Shown: one piece after another, positions 45,173-57,400 of the stretch
Layout of the letters: each line of letters begins with the position of its first letter
Numbering within the stretch: position 1 is the first letter of the stretch
From: Boesenbergia rotunda
Taxonomy: Eukaryota > Streptophyta > Magnoliopsida > Zingiberales > Zingiberaceae
NCBI GenBank assembly: GCA_024364735.1
Contig: JAGFNQ010000961.1
Coordinates: 278,098-342,097 of the forward strand
DNA: 64,000 nucleotides
Reading direction: 5' to 3'
The notes under the pieces: model-generated
What the model was told of the DNA's origin: nothing
What the model saw: only the letters and a program-made list of their open reading frames with translations
Database searches by the model: none
Position numbers and translations under genes: made by a program

Positions 45173-46366
45173 ATGCAGCAATGACATCTAGCATATCAGG
45201 ACCCTCCTCCTCCTCCAGGCGCTGAGATGTAGTCAGCTTGACTTGGTGGTTCTAGTGTTGAGAGTGTTCTATTTTTGATGTCTAATTATACCTCTCAAAC
45301 GCTTTCTATTCTGATGGTTGTATTTATTTGGATAACTTCAGGGCTTTGGCCCTAGATACTCTTTTAAGCCTTATGTTATGGCCATTTCTGTGATTCTTGT
45401 ATGAAACATCTATGTATTACTTGCTTTATTATTTTTCTATTAGGTTATTGAAATCTTATCATGACTAGATGCGTTTTTGAAACTGCTTGAAAGTCTTTAA
45501 GTGCTAATGGATGTTTCTTTTATGATCCTTATATATGTGTTCATGATATGATTTGGAAATTTTATATTGTTATATTATCTAATATGGTTTAGTTAGAAAT
45601 AAAATAATGGTTTTATATATAGAAAGGATGATCATTTGGACTCAAGAGAAAAAGAAGGGGAGCTATTGTCAAAATGGAAATATCTATATAAAAAGGAGAA
45701 GTTTGGGAATCATTTTAAAGGTCAAATGGAGTTGATAGAAAGTGACAAATAGAGGATACCATGGTTAGAATTCAATGTTGATACAAAGTTGGCATTATTT
45801 AGGAATTTTTGAGTTTGTACCAAAAGACAAGCACGGTTGATGTTTTTCTTGAACCAATACTTTTCTAGGGTAGGGAATACCTTAACAATTGTGTTTGCAA
45901 AGTTTCACATTTTTCTGGATTTTCTGGAATTTTTTATACGTTTCTGAATTTCGGCTGGAAATTCTGAAATTGGCGTATCAGTCGACTGCCCTGGGGGCAA
46001 TCGACTGGTAGCATGGGTAGATTATGAATTTGTGATTTCTAAGGGGTTTTTTCAGAAATTTGGTTAAGTTCTATTTGGCACCTAGGATAGAGTTGCTTGG
46101 GGCAATCTTTTGATGGTGTCAAAGGGGGAGAACTTGGGTGTTAAGTTAGGTTTGGGTTGAAACATAACTTTGATACTGAGGAATTCAGTTTTGGGAAAAC
46201 TTAACTTTGGAATTAGCAATAAGAATTGAAATTTGGGAGAAAGCATAGGTTAAGGTGGAGGTTGTCTCTTGTGTATTATGCTTTAATTTTTCAATTGCTT
46301 TTGATATTATCATTGCTATTTGTTTACCTAACTTAACATATTGTCACACATCAAAAAGAGGGAGAT
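45173..46366 (+). other. 3' noncoding tail and polypurine tract of element A2
   Basis: No gene. It contains a GTCGAC inverted repeat at about 45969-46000, the tail block TTTTGATGGTGTCAAAGGGG at about 46110, and the polypurine tract AAAAAGAGGGAGAT at 46353-46366. The tail matches those of A' and D, so all three share a 3' end although only A' retains pol. Confidence 0.75.
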
Positions 46367-47334
46367 TGTTGGGGCAATCGACCCTGAGATGATCTGGAGG
46401 ATCATGATATTTTGATGTGTGGGCAATATGATTAAGTTAGGATGTGTGTTGTTCTCATATGTGTACATGAGTGTGCTGGTGTACAGGTACATATGGACTT
46501 GGTTGATGTCTTCAGGTGAAGGGTGACATGGAGGCAAGCTGGAGGCTTGCGTGCATCCGAGGGACCGTTGGATAGCAGGCATGATGAGCCAAGGGACGCG
46601 GACTTCGAGGCGTACGTGAAGGGTGGCTTGGAGGCAAGCTGAAGGCTTGCGTGCGCATCCGAGGGACGAGGGCCGAAGATGAAGAGGGCGTGAAGGCAAC
46701 AGTCAAGACTGCTGGTGAAGAGTCAACTGAGTTGTGAGGGTCTGAGTATGAGTGTTTGTACTCAGGGGCTAAGCCAGGAGGGTTTGAGTGTGGAGCGACT
46801 TGTACTCAGGAGTGAAACCCTAGGCTTAGGTGTGTACCAGTCGACTGGCCCATGGGCAGTCAACTGGTATAGGCTGAAACAGGCTGGCAGATTCGAACGT
46901 TATACTATAATGGTCGAATCTGAGTGGGACCAGTCGACTGCCCCAGGGGCAGTCGACTGGTAGCGGTTGTTTCAGACTCGAACCCTATTTAAAGGGGCTC
47001 ATTTCCTACTATCTTCTTTGACGAAACTCGCTTGGGTAAAGTGAGTTAGTAGTCTACTGTGATCAGAGAGCGTCCGAAGTGTTGTGGCAAGGTTTCTCCA
47101 CCCACAAGGAGCGACAGATATAGTTGGAGGTTATCCGGGGGTTGATCCACCGAAGGAGTCTTGGATTAGTCACCCGTCCGGGGTGGATACCAAGTAAATC
47201 AGGTTGATAGTATTGTTATTGTATTCTTTTGCATATTATTGTTTCCGCTGCGCTAACGACATTGAGAGATCAAAACGAAAAAGTGCTATTCACCCCCCCC
47301 CCCCCCACCTCTAGCACGCCGAAGCGATCCATCA
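46367..47334 (+). repeat. 3' LTR of element A2
   Basis: Starts TGTTGGGGCAATCGACC and ends GATCCATCA. A perfect GTCGAC palindrome lies at 46930-46960, with TATA-like CTATTTAAAGG near 46986. A long C-run (about 47292-47306) lies near the end. It is clearly diverged from the LTR at 21566-22484, and its first 80 bases are closer to the LTR end of D. Confidence 0.87.
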
Positions 47335-47479
47335 CCCCCGACGCTAGCCATGCATCACCTGCATGTTACCCCTGGAGCCCGACCAGTGAAGCAGAGGCGG
47401 AAGCACTTTGCACCAAAATAGGACAAGGCTATCAGGGATGAAGTCAACAAGTTGTTAAAGGCCAGGCACATAAGGGAAG
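47335..47479 (+). pseudogene. Gypsy reverse transcriptase fragment
   Basis: Reads in one frame as LHVTPGARPVKQRRRKHFAP, a stop, then DKAIRDEVNKLLKARHIREV. This is the conserved N-terminal segment of Ty3/Gypsy RT (PVKQRRR...EVDKLL..G.I.EV). It was probably the target into which the A'/A2 array inserted and is cut on the right by LTR stub F. Confidence 0.75.
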
Positions 47480-47523
47480 TGTTGGGACCGGTGCGTACGA
47501 CTAGAGGGGGGTGAATAGCCGAT
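47480..47523 (-). repeat. LTR stub F
   Basis: 44 bp starting TGTTGGGACCGG and containing CTAGAGGGGGGTGAATAGC, similar to the LTR ends of D and E. It is cut by the start of D at 47524. It is presumably the end of another minus-strand LTR whose remainder lies beyond the window. Confidence 0.5.
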
Positions 47524-48252
47524 TGTTAGATCGTGTGCGGCAAGCGAGAGGGGGGGGGGATGAATAGCGTTTCTTCGATTTTCTTCCTACAACCATTAGT
47601 GCGTAAGCGGAATATACAAAATAAAACTAAACTAAAACAAGGAAGAAACACACCGATGTACGTGGTTTGGAGATGATGCTCCTACTCCACGGTTGCCCGT
47701 AAGGAGGGCGATCCCTAATCCATCGGTGGATGATTCCCCGGAGCACCTCCGGCTAGATCTCGTAGCTCCTTGTGGGTGGAGAAACCTCTCCACAACCTCT
47801 GGACACTATCTGAGCAATATAGGCTACTAACCCACTCTATCCAAGCAGGTTTCACCAAGGAAAAGGAGCCTTAAACGAGCTCCCTTAAATAGAGCTCGAG
47901 GCTGAATATGACCATTACTAGTCAACTGCCCCAGGGGCAGTCGACTGGCCTTTCTTGAATTCGAATTCTCACACTGATCTTTCAAATTCTGGCCATATCA
48001 GTCGACTGCCCATGGGGTAGTCGACTGGTCCTTTCCTAAACCTAGGGTTACTCTTCCCGAGTACATTTCTCTCCGCACTTGAACCCTCCCGGCTTAGTTC
48101 CCGAGTACAAACACTCACACTCGGACCCTCACGACCTAGTTGACTCTTCAATCAGCAGTCTCGATCTGTTGCCTTCACGCCCTCTTTGTCTTCGGCTCCT
48201 GTCTCTCGGATGCGCACACAAGCCCTCGGCTTGCCTCCATGCCACCCTTCAT
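47524..48252 (-). repeat. 3' LTR of element D, main part
   Basis: Starts TGTTAGATCGTGTGCGGC (plus coordinates) and matches 59428-60130. GTCGAC inverted repeats lie at about 47919-47950 and 47998-48029, with a TATA-like TTAAATAGAG at 47886. It breaks off inside CCTCCATGCCACCCTTCAT at a rearranged junction. The remaining LTR part is at 54627-54815, and about 65 bases present in the other LTR (about 60131-60195) are missing. Confidence 0.85.
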
Positions 48253-48300
48253 GCGATTCCTGAGTTAATCCGTATCTCTTATGAAGGGTGGCATGGAGGC
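48253..48300. other. Rearrangement junction with templated filler
   Basis: 48 bases between LTR D and the broken end of C2 consist of three copied patches. Positions 48255-48269 are the complement of 50080-50094. Positions 48267-48279 repeat 48332-48344 directly. Positions 48281-48300 are an inverted copy of 48233-48252, giving a 20-bp-arm hairpin. This pattern is typical of template-switching end joining. Confidence 0.8.
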
Positions 48301-50622
48301 TGAATTCACATCGTTCGATTCACTTATGAGAAATCCGTATCTCTCTGGAATATTGCGTGTCCTATCAGATCTACGAAGAGGTAGTGTTGTTTTAGGTTCA
48401 ACTGATAGCTCATCATTATGAGTTATTGGTTGTGGGTCTAGACTAGGTGTCTTTGTAATGTCTATTGGAGTTTCTTGAACTTCATCAAGTTCAATGTCAC
48501 TCCCACTGTTTTCTTGTAAAAGAAACTCTTTTTTCAGAAATACAGCATGCCTTGAAACAAACACCTTTTGTTCCAAGGGATGATAGAATTGGTAACCCTT
48601 CGTTTCCTTAGGGTATCCAATAAATAGACATTTATCAGACTTAACATCCAATTTGTCTGATACAACCCGCTTCACATAAGCAGGACAACCCCATATCTTA
48701 AGGTGAGTTAAGTGAGGTTTCTTACTATTCCATATCTCATATGGAGTAGTAGAGACTACCTTGGTCGGGACTCTGTTTAGCAAGTAAATAGCTGTCTTAA
48801 GTGCATAGCCCCAAAAGGATTTTGGAAGAGTTGCATGGTTCATCATGGATCTAACCATGTTCATCAAGGTTCGGTTACACCTCTCAGATACACCATTATG
48901 CTGTGGTGTATACGGCGGAGTCCATTGGGACAGTATCCCATTGTCCCTAAGATAATCTTGAAACTCTTGACTTAAGTATTCACCACCCCGATCGGATCGA
49001 AGTATCTTAATACTTTTGCCAAGTTGTTTCTCTACTTCATTTCTGAACTCTATGAATTTCTCAAAAGCTTCAGATTTGTGTTTCATCAAGAACACGTACC
49101 CGAATCGTGAGTGATCATCGATAAAGGTGATGAAGTAGCTATAGCCTCCTTGTGCTAGAGTTGACATTGGTCCACATACATCGGTATGTATTAGACCAAG
49201 CAATTCTCCCACTGGATTACCTTTTCCGGAAAAGGGTAATTTGGTCATCTTGCCTTTTAAGCATGATTCGCATGTATCAAATGAACCGGGTTCAAATGAT
49301 TCCAAAATTCCACATCGGTGTAATTCGGTCATGCGTTTCTTACTTATATGGCCAAGACGGCAATGCCAAGTGTAGGAGTCTATTCGATTATCTATTCGAG
49401 CACGTTTGTTGCTAAATTCGATATTGAAAACGTCACTGGATAAGTCTAACGTGTAGATGCCATTGTATAAATTTCCATTCCCATAAAGAACGCCATTTAA
49501 AGTTATGTAACAACAATTGTTACTAAAAGTTAAATGAAAACTTTTTTCATTCAAACATGAAATAGATACAATGTTCTTTATTAATGAAGGAACAAAATAA
49601 CAATTATCCAATTCTAAGACACGTCCAGTGGGGAGCTTTAGCAAATATGTTCCGATGGCAACAGCAGCAATCTTTGCTCCATTCCCAACTCGCAAATTCG
49701 CTTCTCCTTTGACGAGTCTTCTTCTATTCCTTAGCCCCTGTATGCCATTACATATATGTGAGCTACACCCAGTATCAAGTACCCAGGTATTTGAGGAAAT
49801 AGAGTGACATTCAATAACGAAGATACCTGAAGAGGATGGGGCATCGGATGCCTTATTCTTCAAGGACTCAAGATAAACCTTGCAGTTTCTTCGCCAGTGA
49901 CCTTCCTTGCCACAATGATGGCAAGTCCCTTTTGGTTTCTTTTCAGTCTTTTTGGCCTTTTTCTTCTTTTTTTTATTCTGTTCTTTGGCCTTCCTCTTAG
50001 ATCCTTTCTTCGAGGAACCAACTAACAGTACCGTCTTCTGATCCTGCTTTACAGCGGGCTCAACTGCCTTCAGCATGTTGATTAACTCAGGAATGGTAGT
50101 TTCCAGCTTGTTCATCCGATAGTTCATCACAAATTGTGAACAACTTTTGGTCAAACAATTCAGAATTAAGTCAATACATAGTTCATGATCCATTGCAAAG
50201 CCGAGTGTGCCCAGTCGCTCAATGTACCCCTACATCTTTAACACGAATTGTGAGGCAGAAGTGCCTTCCTGCATCTTTGAGGTGAAGAGGAGTCTGGAGA
50301 CCTCGAACCTTTCGGATCTCGCCTGCTCTTCAAATAACTCGTGAAGATGGAAGATGATAGTATAAGCATCCATATGCTCATGCTGCTTTTGCAGCTCAGG
50401 TACCATAGATGCTAGCATGATGTAACCCGCCATTTCAGAATCGGTCACATGTTTCTGATAGGCCAACAATTGGTCTGGAGTTGCATTCTCTGGAGGATGG
50501 TTGGGAAGTTGATTTTCAAGGACATAAGCAAGCTTCTCTGCTTTGAGGACTATCCTCAGGTTTCGAAGCCAGTCCATGAAGTTTGGCCCAGTCAGTTTGT
50601 TGGTGTCCAAAATGGAACGCAA
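48301..50622 (-). pseudogene. Gag-protease-integrase of C2
   Basis: One frame from 50622 to the break, with a single TAG at 50230-50232 at the end of the UBN2-type Gag domain (RSILDTNKLTGPNFMDWLRN, then RSERFEVSRLLFTSKMQEGT). After the stop come a Lys-rich stretch and a good zinc knuckle CHHCGKEGHWRRNC. The protease WVLDTGCSSHIC, HHCC module (WHCRLGHISKKRM, CESC) and integrase core (HTDVCGPM, RSDRGGEY, SQWTPPYTPQHNGVSE) follow. It is better preserved than element C, which lacks the knuckle and has R-to-W in RSDRGG. The frame runs into junction filler after ESNDVNS. Confidence 0.87.
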
Positions 50623-52316
50623 ATTCAGAGAAGATATGATCGAGTGATTAACCTAGAAATACAAATTGAGTTTATATGAGAAGATTGATTAAAGAATGTA
50701 TCATTATACATTAATAAAAATCCTATTTATTTTTCAAATTGAATAACCCTTTTTATCAATTCGGGAGATCGTAGGAACATCTCCAAATAGGTTGATATCC
50801 AACCATAGATAAGAACTACCATGGCTGTGGCCATCAAGTTTTTCTTAGCTATGAAGGTAGGTAATTATACCGATTACATATCACATATATGTAACTATCA
50901 CATTATGCTATCAACTAATTGAATGTTTGCATAAATCATTGGGTTGTTAACTCATTAACAAGTATGCGACATTATACATAGCACCCAACTGCACCTCTCT
51001 TTACATCGACCTTGGCTGTGGCACAACAAATCGATGCTCCAAGCTTAAGGCTGACCCATTAATCAAGAAATAGTTTTAATATGGTTGGAGCTCATTCAAC
51101 CGTTTAGTCAGGCTTGGATGTGTCCAACAACCAAAACTAAGGATTGACCTCTGACTCCAACTACATTATTCACAAACTAATTCCATGGTTTGAACATGTT
51201 GAGGTTCAAGTCGGGCATGGATGTGTTCATCAACCCAAACGAGAAACAAAACTCCGATTCTAACCATATTAATGGAAGGTGTTGGCCTTAATATTTTGTA
51301 AGGGGTTTTGGGTCTCATCTTTTCTAAGCACATTCATGACATGTCATAACTAACGATTTCCTTAATAAAGTATGTATGTGACTTAAGTTATCAAGTCTCA
51401 TTAATTGAATTAGGAACCGGATTTCCTAATTCTAATTTCATACTTTATTGAAGGAATTGTTTTGGGAAACAATTTCCTAAATTGTCATAATCAATTTCGG
51501 AAATAATATGTTTAAGACTTTGATTTCTCTAAATCAAATCTTATTAAATTAAGAGACAATTCCCTTAATTCATGAAAATCTCTTTTAAGAAACTCTATAG
51601 GAAACCATTTTCCTAATTAATTTTGGAGACAACAATATGTAAGAGCATCACCTCTTAAAACATATTTTATTCATGGATTTAATTAATTACAACAAATCGT
51701 TTTCTAAGGGTGGCTCCCCGAGGCTCAGATACCCAAAGAAAAGTAATTTGTCGTAAATCCAATTTGGACAGCTCCCCGAGGCTCAATCCAAATTAAACAT
51801 GACAATTTCAATTTTAAAATTGGGAAATTAAATTACAACAACTAACTTTAAATTGGACGGCTCCCCGAGGCTCAATCCAAAATAAAGAATTTTGTTGTCA
51901 ATTTAAAAACCAATTCAAATTTAATTGTCAATTAACTGTCCATGAATTTGTCTAGACTTTCTTAAAAGAAAGTGCCCAAAATTGCGAGATTTCATAATAG
52001 GTTTTTCAGAATAATTGTAAGTTTCTGGTACAAAGAAAACTTACATATTTCCAAAGTTGGAAAATTTCTAAAATAGAAAATTTCCAAGATTGGAAAGTTT
52101 CCAAAGATGGGAAGTTTTCACAATTATTATAAAATTTCAGAAACTAGAAAATTTCAAAAGTTTGCGAAATTTCATGAGGATTTCCAAACTTTGAAATTCC
52201 TAAATCTAAAATTTATTATAATTGGAAAGTTTCCATAATTGAAAATTTTTTCCAAAATTGAGATTATGACAAAGTTTTCCACAAAACAATTATATGATTA
52301 CGTCGAACACTAACCG
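50623..52316 (-). other. 5' leader of C2
   Basis: Noncoding and homologous to 9319-11146. It contains three copies of GGCTCCCCGAGGCTCA-type blocks (about 51712, 51768, 51860) and many TTTCCAAA/TTGGAAA words. Confidence 0.65.
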
Positions 52317-52328
52317 GCTCTGATACCA
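52317..52328 (-). other. Primer binding site (tRNA-iMet) of C2
   Basis: TGGTATCAGAGC on the minus strand, one base from the LTR end at 52330. Confidence 0.9.
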
Positions 52329-52329
52329 C

Positions 52330-54626
52330 TGTTGACACCGGGTGCATGTCGACAAGGATACGGGTTCGTAAAATTTTAAATTTTTACGTGCAGCGGAAGA
52401 ATTAGCATAAAATAATTTCCTAAATTATTTCAACCACGTATATAGCATGCAACCTTATGGTGTGTGGACATAATCATAAAATAAAACTTTGCAGAAAAAG
52501 TAAACTAATTTACATTATACCTCTCGTAACTCGAAGTAAGGGACGAGATCCAACCGTAGCGTCCCTTGGAAGCTCGGCCTCTATTCGCGTCCACGCCGAG
52601 TTCTCTTCGGGATGACTTCGCAAAGTCATGAGTTTTGTGTCGACGAGAACTACTAGATTCTCTAAAGGCACAACTAGAACAACAAGAGAAAAGAATGGAA
52701 ACTAACCAACAAGTTAATGGAATCAAAATTCCGAGAAGGAGGGAGATGTGATCCGCTTCTTCTTCTTCTTGTTTGGCTTCTCCTTGGTGATCCTTGCTCA
52801 CGCCAACCACTTGGAGGGATGAGGGTGCGCCGGCCCTAACTTGGACAAGGGGAGCCGGCCCTAATCCTTAAGGAGGGCGCCGACCCTAAAGGGAAGAGAG
52901 GGAGAAGAGAATAAGAGAGAGAGGGAGAGAATTATCTCTTGATAGCTCTATATCAATTGATTACTCAATTAATTGGAATTAAGGCTAGCCTTTGGTTCCT
53001 TTATATAGGTGCACCTTCCTTGCCAAGTCTCCCTCATAATGGAATTTTTATAAGAAAATTTATCCTATAAATTCTCTTTATTAATTATTCCGTTTAACCA
53101 AGTCTTATTATAACTAATTTATAATAAAACAAATACCTTCTCTTCTTTTTATTATGGAATAAAATTTTATAAGAAATTTATAAACTTTCTTATTATGGAA
53201 AAATCAATTCATAATTGATTTTATAAAATTAAAATAAACCATTTCATGGATCTTTTTGATTTCCATAAAAAGAATAAATTTCTACAAATTTATATAAATT
53301 TTCTTATACAAATTTATTTATCCATAATTAATAAAATAAATCGCGCTAGATTTATTTTATTAATTAAACCAATTAAATTGGTTTATTCCCTCTTATTGGC
53401 CGGCCAAACCAAGAGGGTAGACACCCTCTTTGGTCGGCCAAAAACAACCCGAACTGATCGCGAATTAAACTTATTTAATTCGCCCAATGAGCCTTCAAAA
53501 GACTTAGCCATTTTTAGTTTCCGTTGCGCCTCTGATTAACACAGATTCGACTTATTTCTCTTGATCGGAAAATCTAATTTTCAACTCGTTTTAAATCCCT
53601 CGGATTACTCGTAGTGCGTGTGACTAAATAGGCTTTCGATTTATGTTGGCCGTCTATAATCAACAAATTATAGAACGATCATGAGTGGCACCTAGTAGTA
53701 CATCATGACCCCCAATTAATCGAAAGATCAACGGTTTGACCTCAGAAGTAATTCCGAAACCCTTCAGCAGCTCTAATGAATCGTGCCCCATTCCCTTCAC
53801 CATCTTATACCCACTTGGTTCATGACACGGTCTATTTGTGTCAGTCCCCACTAGGTTGACTACGTCACACCTAGCCCAAGTAATGTCTTTCTCGTCCTTT
53901 GGATTTCTAATTACTCTCATGTATTTAAGAGACTCGCACTCTTAACATGATATACTCTGGCCAGAGGTTTTGAGTAACAATCCGACGATAGGCCTGGGTA
54001 TACATCTCCTCGCAAGGAGTGGTGAATCCTTTGTAGGTTGTTCAAACATCTTCGAGCACTTCGGCTTATACCCAATCATCCTGGGTCCACACCTCCTTGG
54101 AGATGCTTGCTTAAGATGTTAAAGTATAAGTCTCCATGACCAAGATGACTTGAACACCGCAAGTCAAAGGAACATCGCACTTAAGCTGCAGTAAGAACTT
54201 CATTGACATATCTATATAGATAACCATATGAAGTTTTACAGCTAGTCACTCCAATGAACTAGTTCCCTTAACTAGCATCCATGTTTATCTCCGGACATCC
54301 CAATGTCACCAGCCAGTGAGAATCAGCTGATTAGAGAATAACCCATGCTAGTCTCAACAGAATTGATAGTGTCTATTTTTATCAATTCATCGACTAGGGA
54401 TATTTTCAATACATCACATTTGCACATTTAGAGATAATCACAAGTTGCGATCCCATCATAAATTCTCTTATGCTGTGAGTTGTATTGCGGACATTCAGTA
54501 GATGAGTTTAAGATCCCAATCAAATACATAAACATGTATACTCAAATAGTGAATTATCATTTATTAAAATAAATGTTTACAATCATAAGGCGATTGCCTT
54601 AGGACACTTCTCTCATATCACTAACA
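52330..54626 (-). repeat. 5' LTR of C2
   Basis: 2297 bp, TGTTGACACC to ATATCACTAACA in plus coordinates. Homologous to the C LTRs, with more divergence in the middle (about 52700-53250, where rearranged A/T-rich sequence replaces the tandem units). The TATA box is CTATATAAAGG on the minus strand at about 53008. Confidence 0.88.
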
Positions 54627-54815
54627 CACACAAGCCAACCGCTTGCTTTCATGCCACCCTTCACCTGAAGATATCCAACCAAGTCTATGTGTACCTGTAC
54701 ACCTGCACACTCACATACACATATTAGTCCAACAACAAACCCTAACTTAATTATATTGACACACACATCAAAACCTATGATCCTCCAGATCATACTTGGG
54801 CCGATTGCCCCAACA
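54627..54815 (-). repeat. 3' LTR of element D, remaining part
   Basis: Resumes CACACAAGCCAACCGC (compare 60196) and ends TGCCCCAACA at 54815, the outer edge next to the polypurine tract. It shows the LTR end that is lost from view in the other copy because E interrupts it. Confidence 0.83.
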
Positions 54816-54834
54816 ATCTCCTTTTTTTTGATGT
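54816..54834 (-). other. Polypurine tract of element D
   Basis: The minus strand reads ACATCAAAAAAAAGGAGAT, adjoining TGTTGGGGC. It is comparable to the tracts at 21552 and 46353. Confidence 0.8.
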
Positions 54835-55859
54835 GTGGCAATATGTTTATGTTAGGTAAACAAACACAACAATATCAATAGCAATTGAAAATTAAAGCAT
54901 AGCAAACAAGAGGCAACCTCCCCCTTAACCTATGCCCTCTCTCAATTTTCAATTCTCACAACCAACACCAAGTCAAGTTCTACCCAACTTAACACCATAA
55001 CATTTTCTTCAGTCAAGTTAAACCTAACTTAACACCCCAAGTTTTCCCCCTTTGACACCATCAAAAAGATTTCCCCAAGCAATGCTAACCCTAGTACCAA
55101 AAAGGCCTCACTTTATTTCTGAAAAAACCCCTCAGAAATCACCAAACATCTTTATCAGTCGACTGATCCAACATCAGTCGACTGATACACTCAATTGGCA
55201 AACTTCCCGAGACATCAATCTCAACCTGAATTTTCAGCCCAAATTCAGAAACGCATAGAAAATTCTACAAAATCCGAAAAAATATAAAATTTTGCAAACA
55301 CATTTGTTAGGACATACTCTACCCTAGAAAAATATGGGTTCATGAAAAATATCAAATGTGCTTGACTTTTGGTACAAACTCTAATCTTCTCAAAAATTAA
55401 CATTTTGTATCAACTTTGAAATCCATATATGAATCCATGTGTTTACCAATTTCAACCATTACCACTTCACACATAGAATTGCTTTCACTTCCCTTTTTTT
55501 TATTGTATTTTTAATATGACAAATCTCCCCCTCTTTTATCCTTAATCTTAGATACATATACATAAACCTCCCTTATGCCTATATAAACCATATCATATCA
55601 TTCAATAGCAATTCATGAATTTCAAACAATATAAGCACTATAATGCCATGACATAGAATTTCATAAAATATCATGAAAGTGTAAGCAAATGGTTCATACA
55701 TGACTTGAAAATAAAACATGAAAGTGGCACAAGAGCTAAGGCTCCGACGTAGCTAAATATTACAATTCCAGAATGAAAGTGTTTGAGAGACAAAATGTAA
55801 ATCTAAACAAACCACTCTTAACACTCAACCATTAAATAAAATCTACTGCATGACGTCGC
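54835..55859 (-). other. 3' noncoding tail of element D
   Basis: No gene. Shared blocks with A' and A2: the CCCCCTTTGACACCATCAAAA block (about 55046), a GTCGAC-type inverted repeat at about 55156-55188, and A/T-rich sequence between. Confidence 0.65.
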
Positions 55860-57085
55860 CTGGAGGAGGAGGAGGAGCCTGATGCGTCAGATGCCACTGC
55901 TATACCATCTCGTATATCTCCTACTGCTGCATCTGCATATCCATCTGGCACTACTGGAACGTATGAAAATCCTACCTCAGCTCGTGTACCTCGTACTGGA
56001 GCTGGGAGAACTGCTCCTGTGAAACTCCACCAGCAGACTCCTCATCAGAATTGGAGGACTCAGGACGCTGCCTCCAAACTATCTCCCCCTGCTTGCACTC
56101 GATCCCTGCCAAGGACAACTGGCGTGTGCCAATCTGATCATAGTCCTTGGACAAGTGATGTACCTGACCACTAGTTGTGCGTATATCCCTAGACTCAAAG
56201 AACCCGGTCAGAATATGGCAGAAGGGCATGTAGATCTTCCCATTCACACTCTGGGAAAAATGAACAATAGATGTAAAAACATGCAGAGTGATGTCGATGT
56301 CTAACCTCCTCTCTAAGGCGCACATCATTACCAAGTGCGGCAGTCGTATCCTCGCCCGTCCCTTGGTAATAATGGGTAATATGCACTCTACGATAATTTT
56401 ATACAAGACATTGCTAAATGGACTCATGTTCTTAGCGTCAAAAATATGCCTTGTAATACAACTATGTCTTGCAAAATAATGTATGTGAATTTGATCAATA
56501 GTGACACTAGGGAAAGTAAAAGGCTCAACAACTTTTGGGAAATACGTGAATGCATGGTTGGACGCCCTACACTCCAAAAATGCACCTAAAACTGCGGGTG
56601 AGAAAGGGATGGTGACTCCTGCCACCATAGACTCATAGAATTCATTATCGAGATTGATGCATGTGAGGTTTGCATAGAACACTTTACACGTCTAGATTGA
56701 CGTCATGCTGACAGTACACTAACCGCTCTATCCCAAAATAAGTAATCATTTACGCAATTTGAGGGGTGTTCTCTCGAAAATATGACCTATTAAGGTATCT
56801 ACAGTTCATCAATACGAACTCATTATTAGCGAACCTCCTCCGACACTCCTCGGATCGGAATCGAGGCGCATCCTGGTCTACCTGACCTTGTTGCAATGAC
56901 CCCTCTCCCCTTGACCTTTTTTGTGCAACCCTAACATGTGACATACCAATGCATATACCCACACCATCCCATAACAAGAGAAAACAAGGGAAAACAAGCA
57001 ATATAGGCCAAATTAGTTTCAAATCATGAATTAAATGGGAAAAATCAAACTATACAAAATATTACCATTTTCCCAATCGCTTCAT
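55860..57085 (-). pseudogene. ORF2 of element D (spliced)
   Basis: Exon 1 starts at ATG 57085 (MKRLGK) and ends at 57066. A 135-bp GT...AG intron (57065-56931) follows, and exon 2 continues in frame as VAQKRSRGEGSLQQ. A stop near 56750 and a one-base shift near 56690 interrupt the frame. From 56682 down it is open: MFYANLTCINLDNEFYES, VAGVTIPFSPAVLGAFLECR, IHIHYFARHS, SVNGKIYMPFCHILTGFF and HLSKDYDQIGTRQLSLAGIE. Then come an acidic stretch (SNSDEESAGG), the heptad-like QEQFSQLQYEVHEL, a stop at 55972, and traces of QQWHL and PPPPPG to about 55860. The function is unknown. Conservation with A2 across the whole length argues that it is a real element gene. Confidence 0.72.
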
Positions 57086-57400
57086 GATGAGACTTGATGA
57101 AGATCAACTTGAAAGGAGAAGTTTTACTAACCCTAGATTCGGATCTAGGGTGGGAGGAGACTAAAGAAGTGGTTTTTAGGGCTTGGGAGGGCCTTAGAAC
57201 GAAAGGAGGAGGTCGGGGAAGAAGAAATATCGTAGGGGGTGGCACGCAAAACCCTAGGTTTTGCCACCCCTACGCGACCCTTTCTTATTTAAAACCACGC
57301 TTACCAGTCGACTACCAATTGGGCAGTCGACTAGTAATTTTAAAATCCTATTTTTCGATTTTCACTGGACCAGTCGACTGGTACTCTGATTTCAAGTTCC
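57086..57400 (-). promoter_or_regulatory. Internal promoter and 5' UTR of ORF2 (element D)
   Basis: On the minus strand: GTCGAC motifs (57369-57381 and 57304-57334), a TATA-like TTTTAAATAAG (about 57284-57294), and a UTR with CAAAACCCTAGG (about 57246-57258) and C/T-rich sequence to the ATG at 57085. The same order occurs in A2 at 25713-26031, although the UTR bases themselves differ. Confidence 0.55.

Larger units (their letters stand above)
21566..47334 (+). mobile_element. Pol-less two-gene Copia-type element A2 (with nested insertions)
   Basis: LTR 21566-22484, tRNA-iMet primer site, gag (22556-25287), internal promoter and ORF2 (26031-26621, continued at 43381), 3' tail, polypurine tract 46353-46366 and LTR 46367-47334. 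Without the nested foldback (23095-24234), element B (26622-43375) and the 1149-bp duplication, the interior is under 6 kb and holds no pol. Element D repeats this plan on the other strand. The left LTR is shared with element A', whose polypurine tract precedes it, and the two A2 LTRs are clearly diverged. The array may therefore be a recombinant. A Gypsy RT fragment follows the right LTR. Confidence 0.75.
48301..54626 (-). mobile_element. Truncated Copia element C2 (same family as element C)
   Basis: Minus-strand Copia with 5' LTR (52330-54626), primer site, leader, gag, protease and integrase. It ends abruptly at 48301, where RT would begin. RT, RNase H, polypurine tract and 3' LTR are gone, with about 65 bp of the surrounding LTR of D. 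The LTR start TGTTAGTGATATG (read from 54626) and the proteins are closely related to element C. No second target duplicate remains. Confidence 0.9.

Noticed and set aside
47292..47310. Long C-run and other G-runs near LTR ends (for example 768-778, 47552-47561)
   Set aside because: Homopolymers are typical of these LTR ends and prone to sequencing error; no further structure seen.
47229..47441. 70-codon frame crossing the end of the A2 LTR
   Set aside because: It spans an LTR border and a C-run; the real signal is the Gypsy RT scrap in another frame from 47335.
52505..52810. 101-codon frame inside the C2 LTR
   Set aside because: It lies in the LTR downstream of the TATA box; related frames in the C LTRs (8703-9008, 16958-17263) differ in sequence and have no domain.
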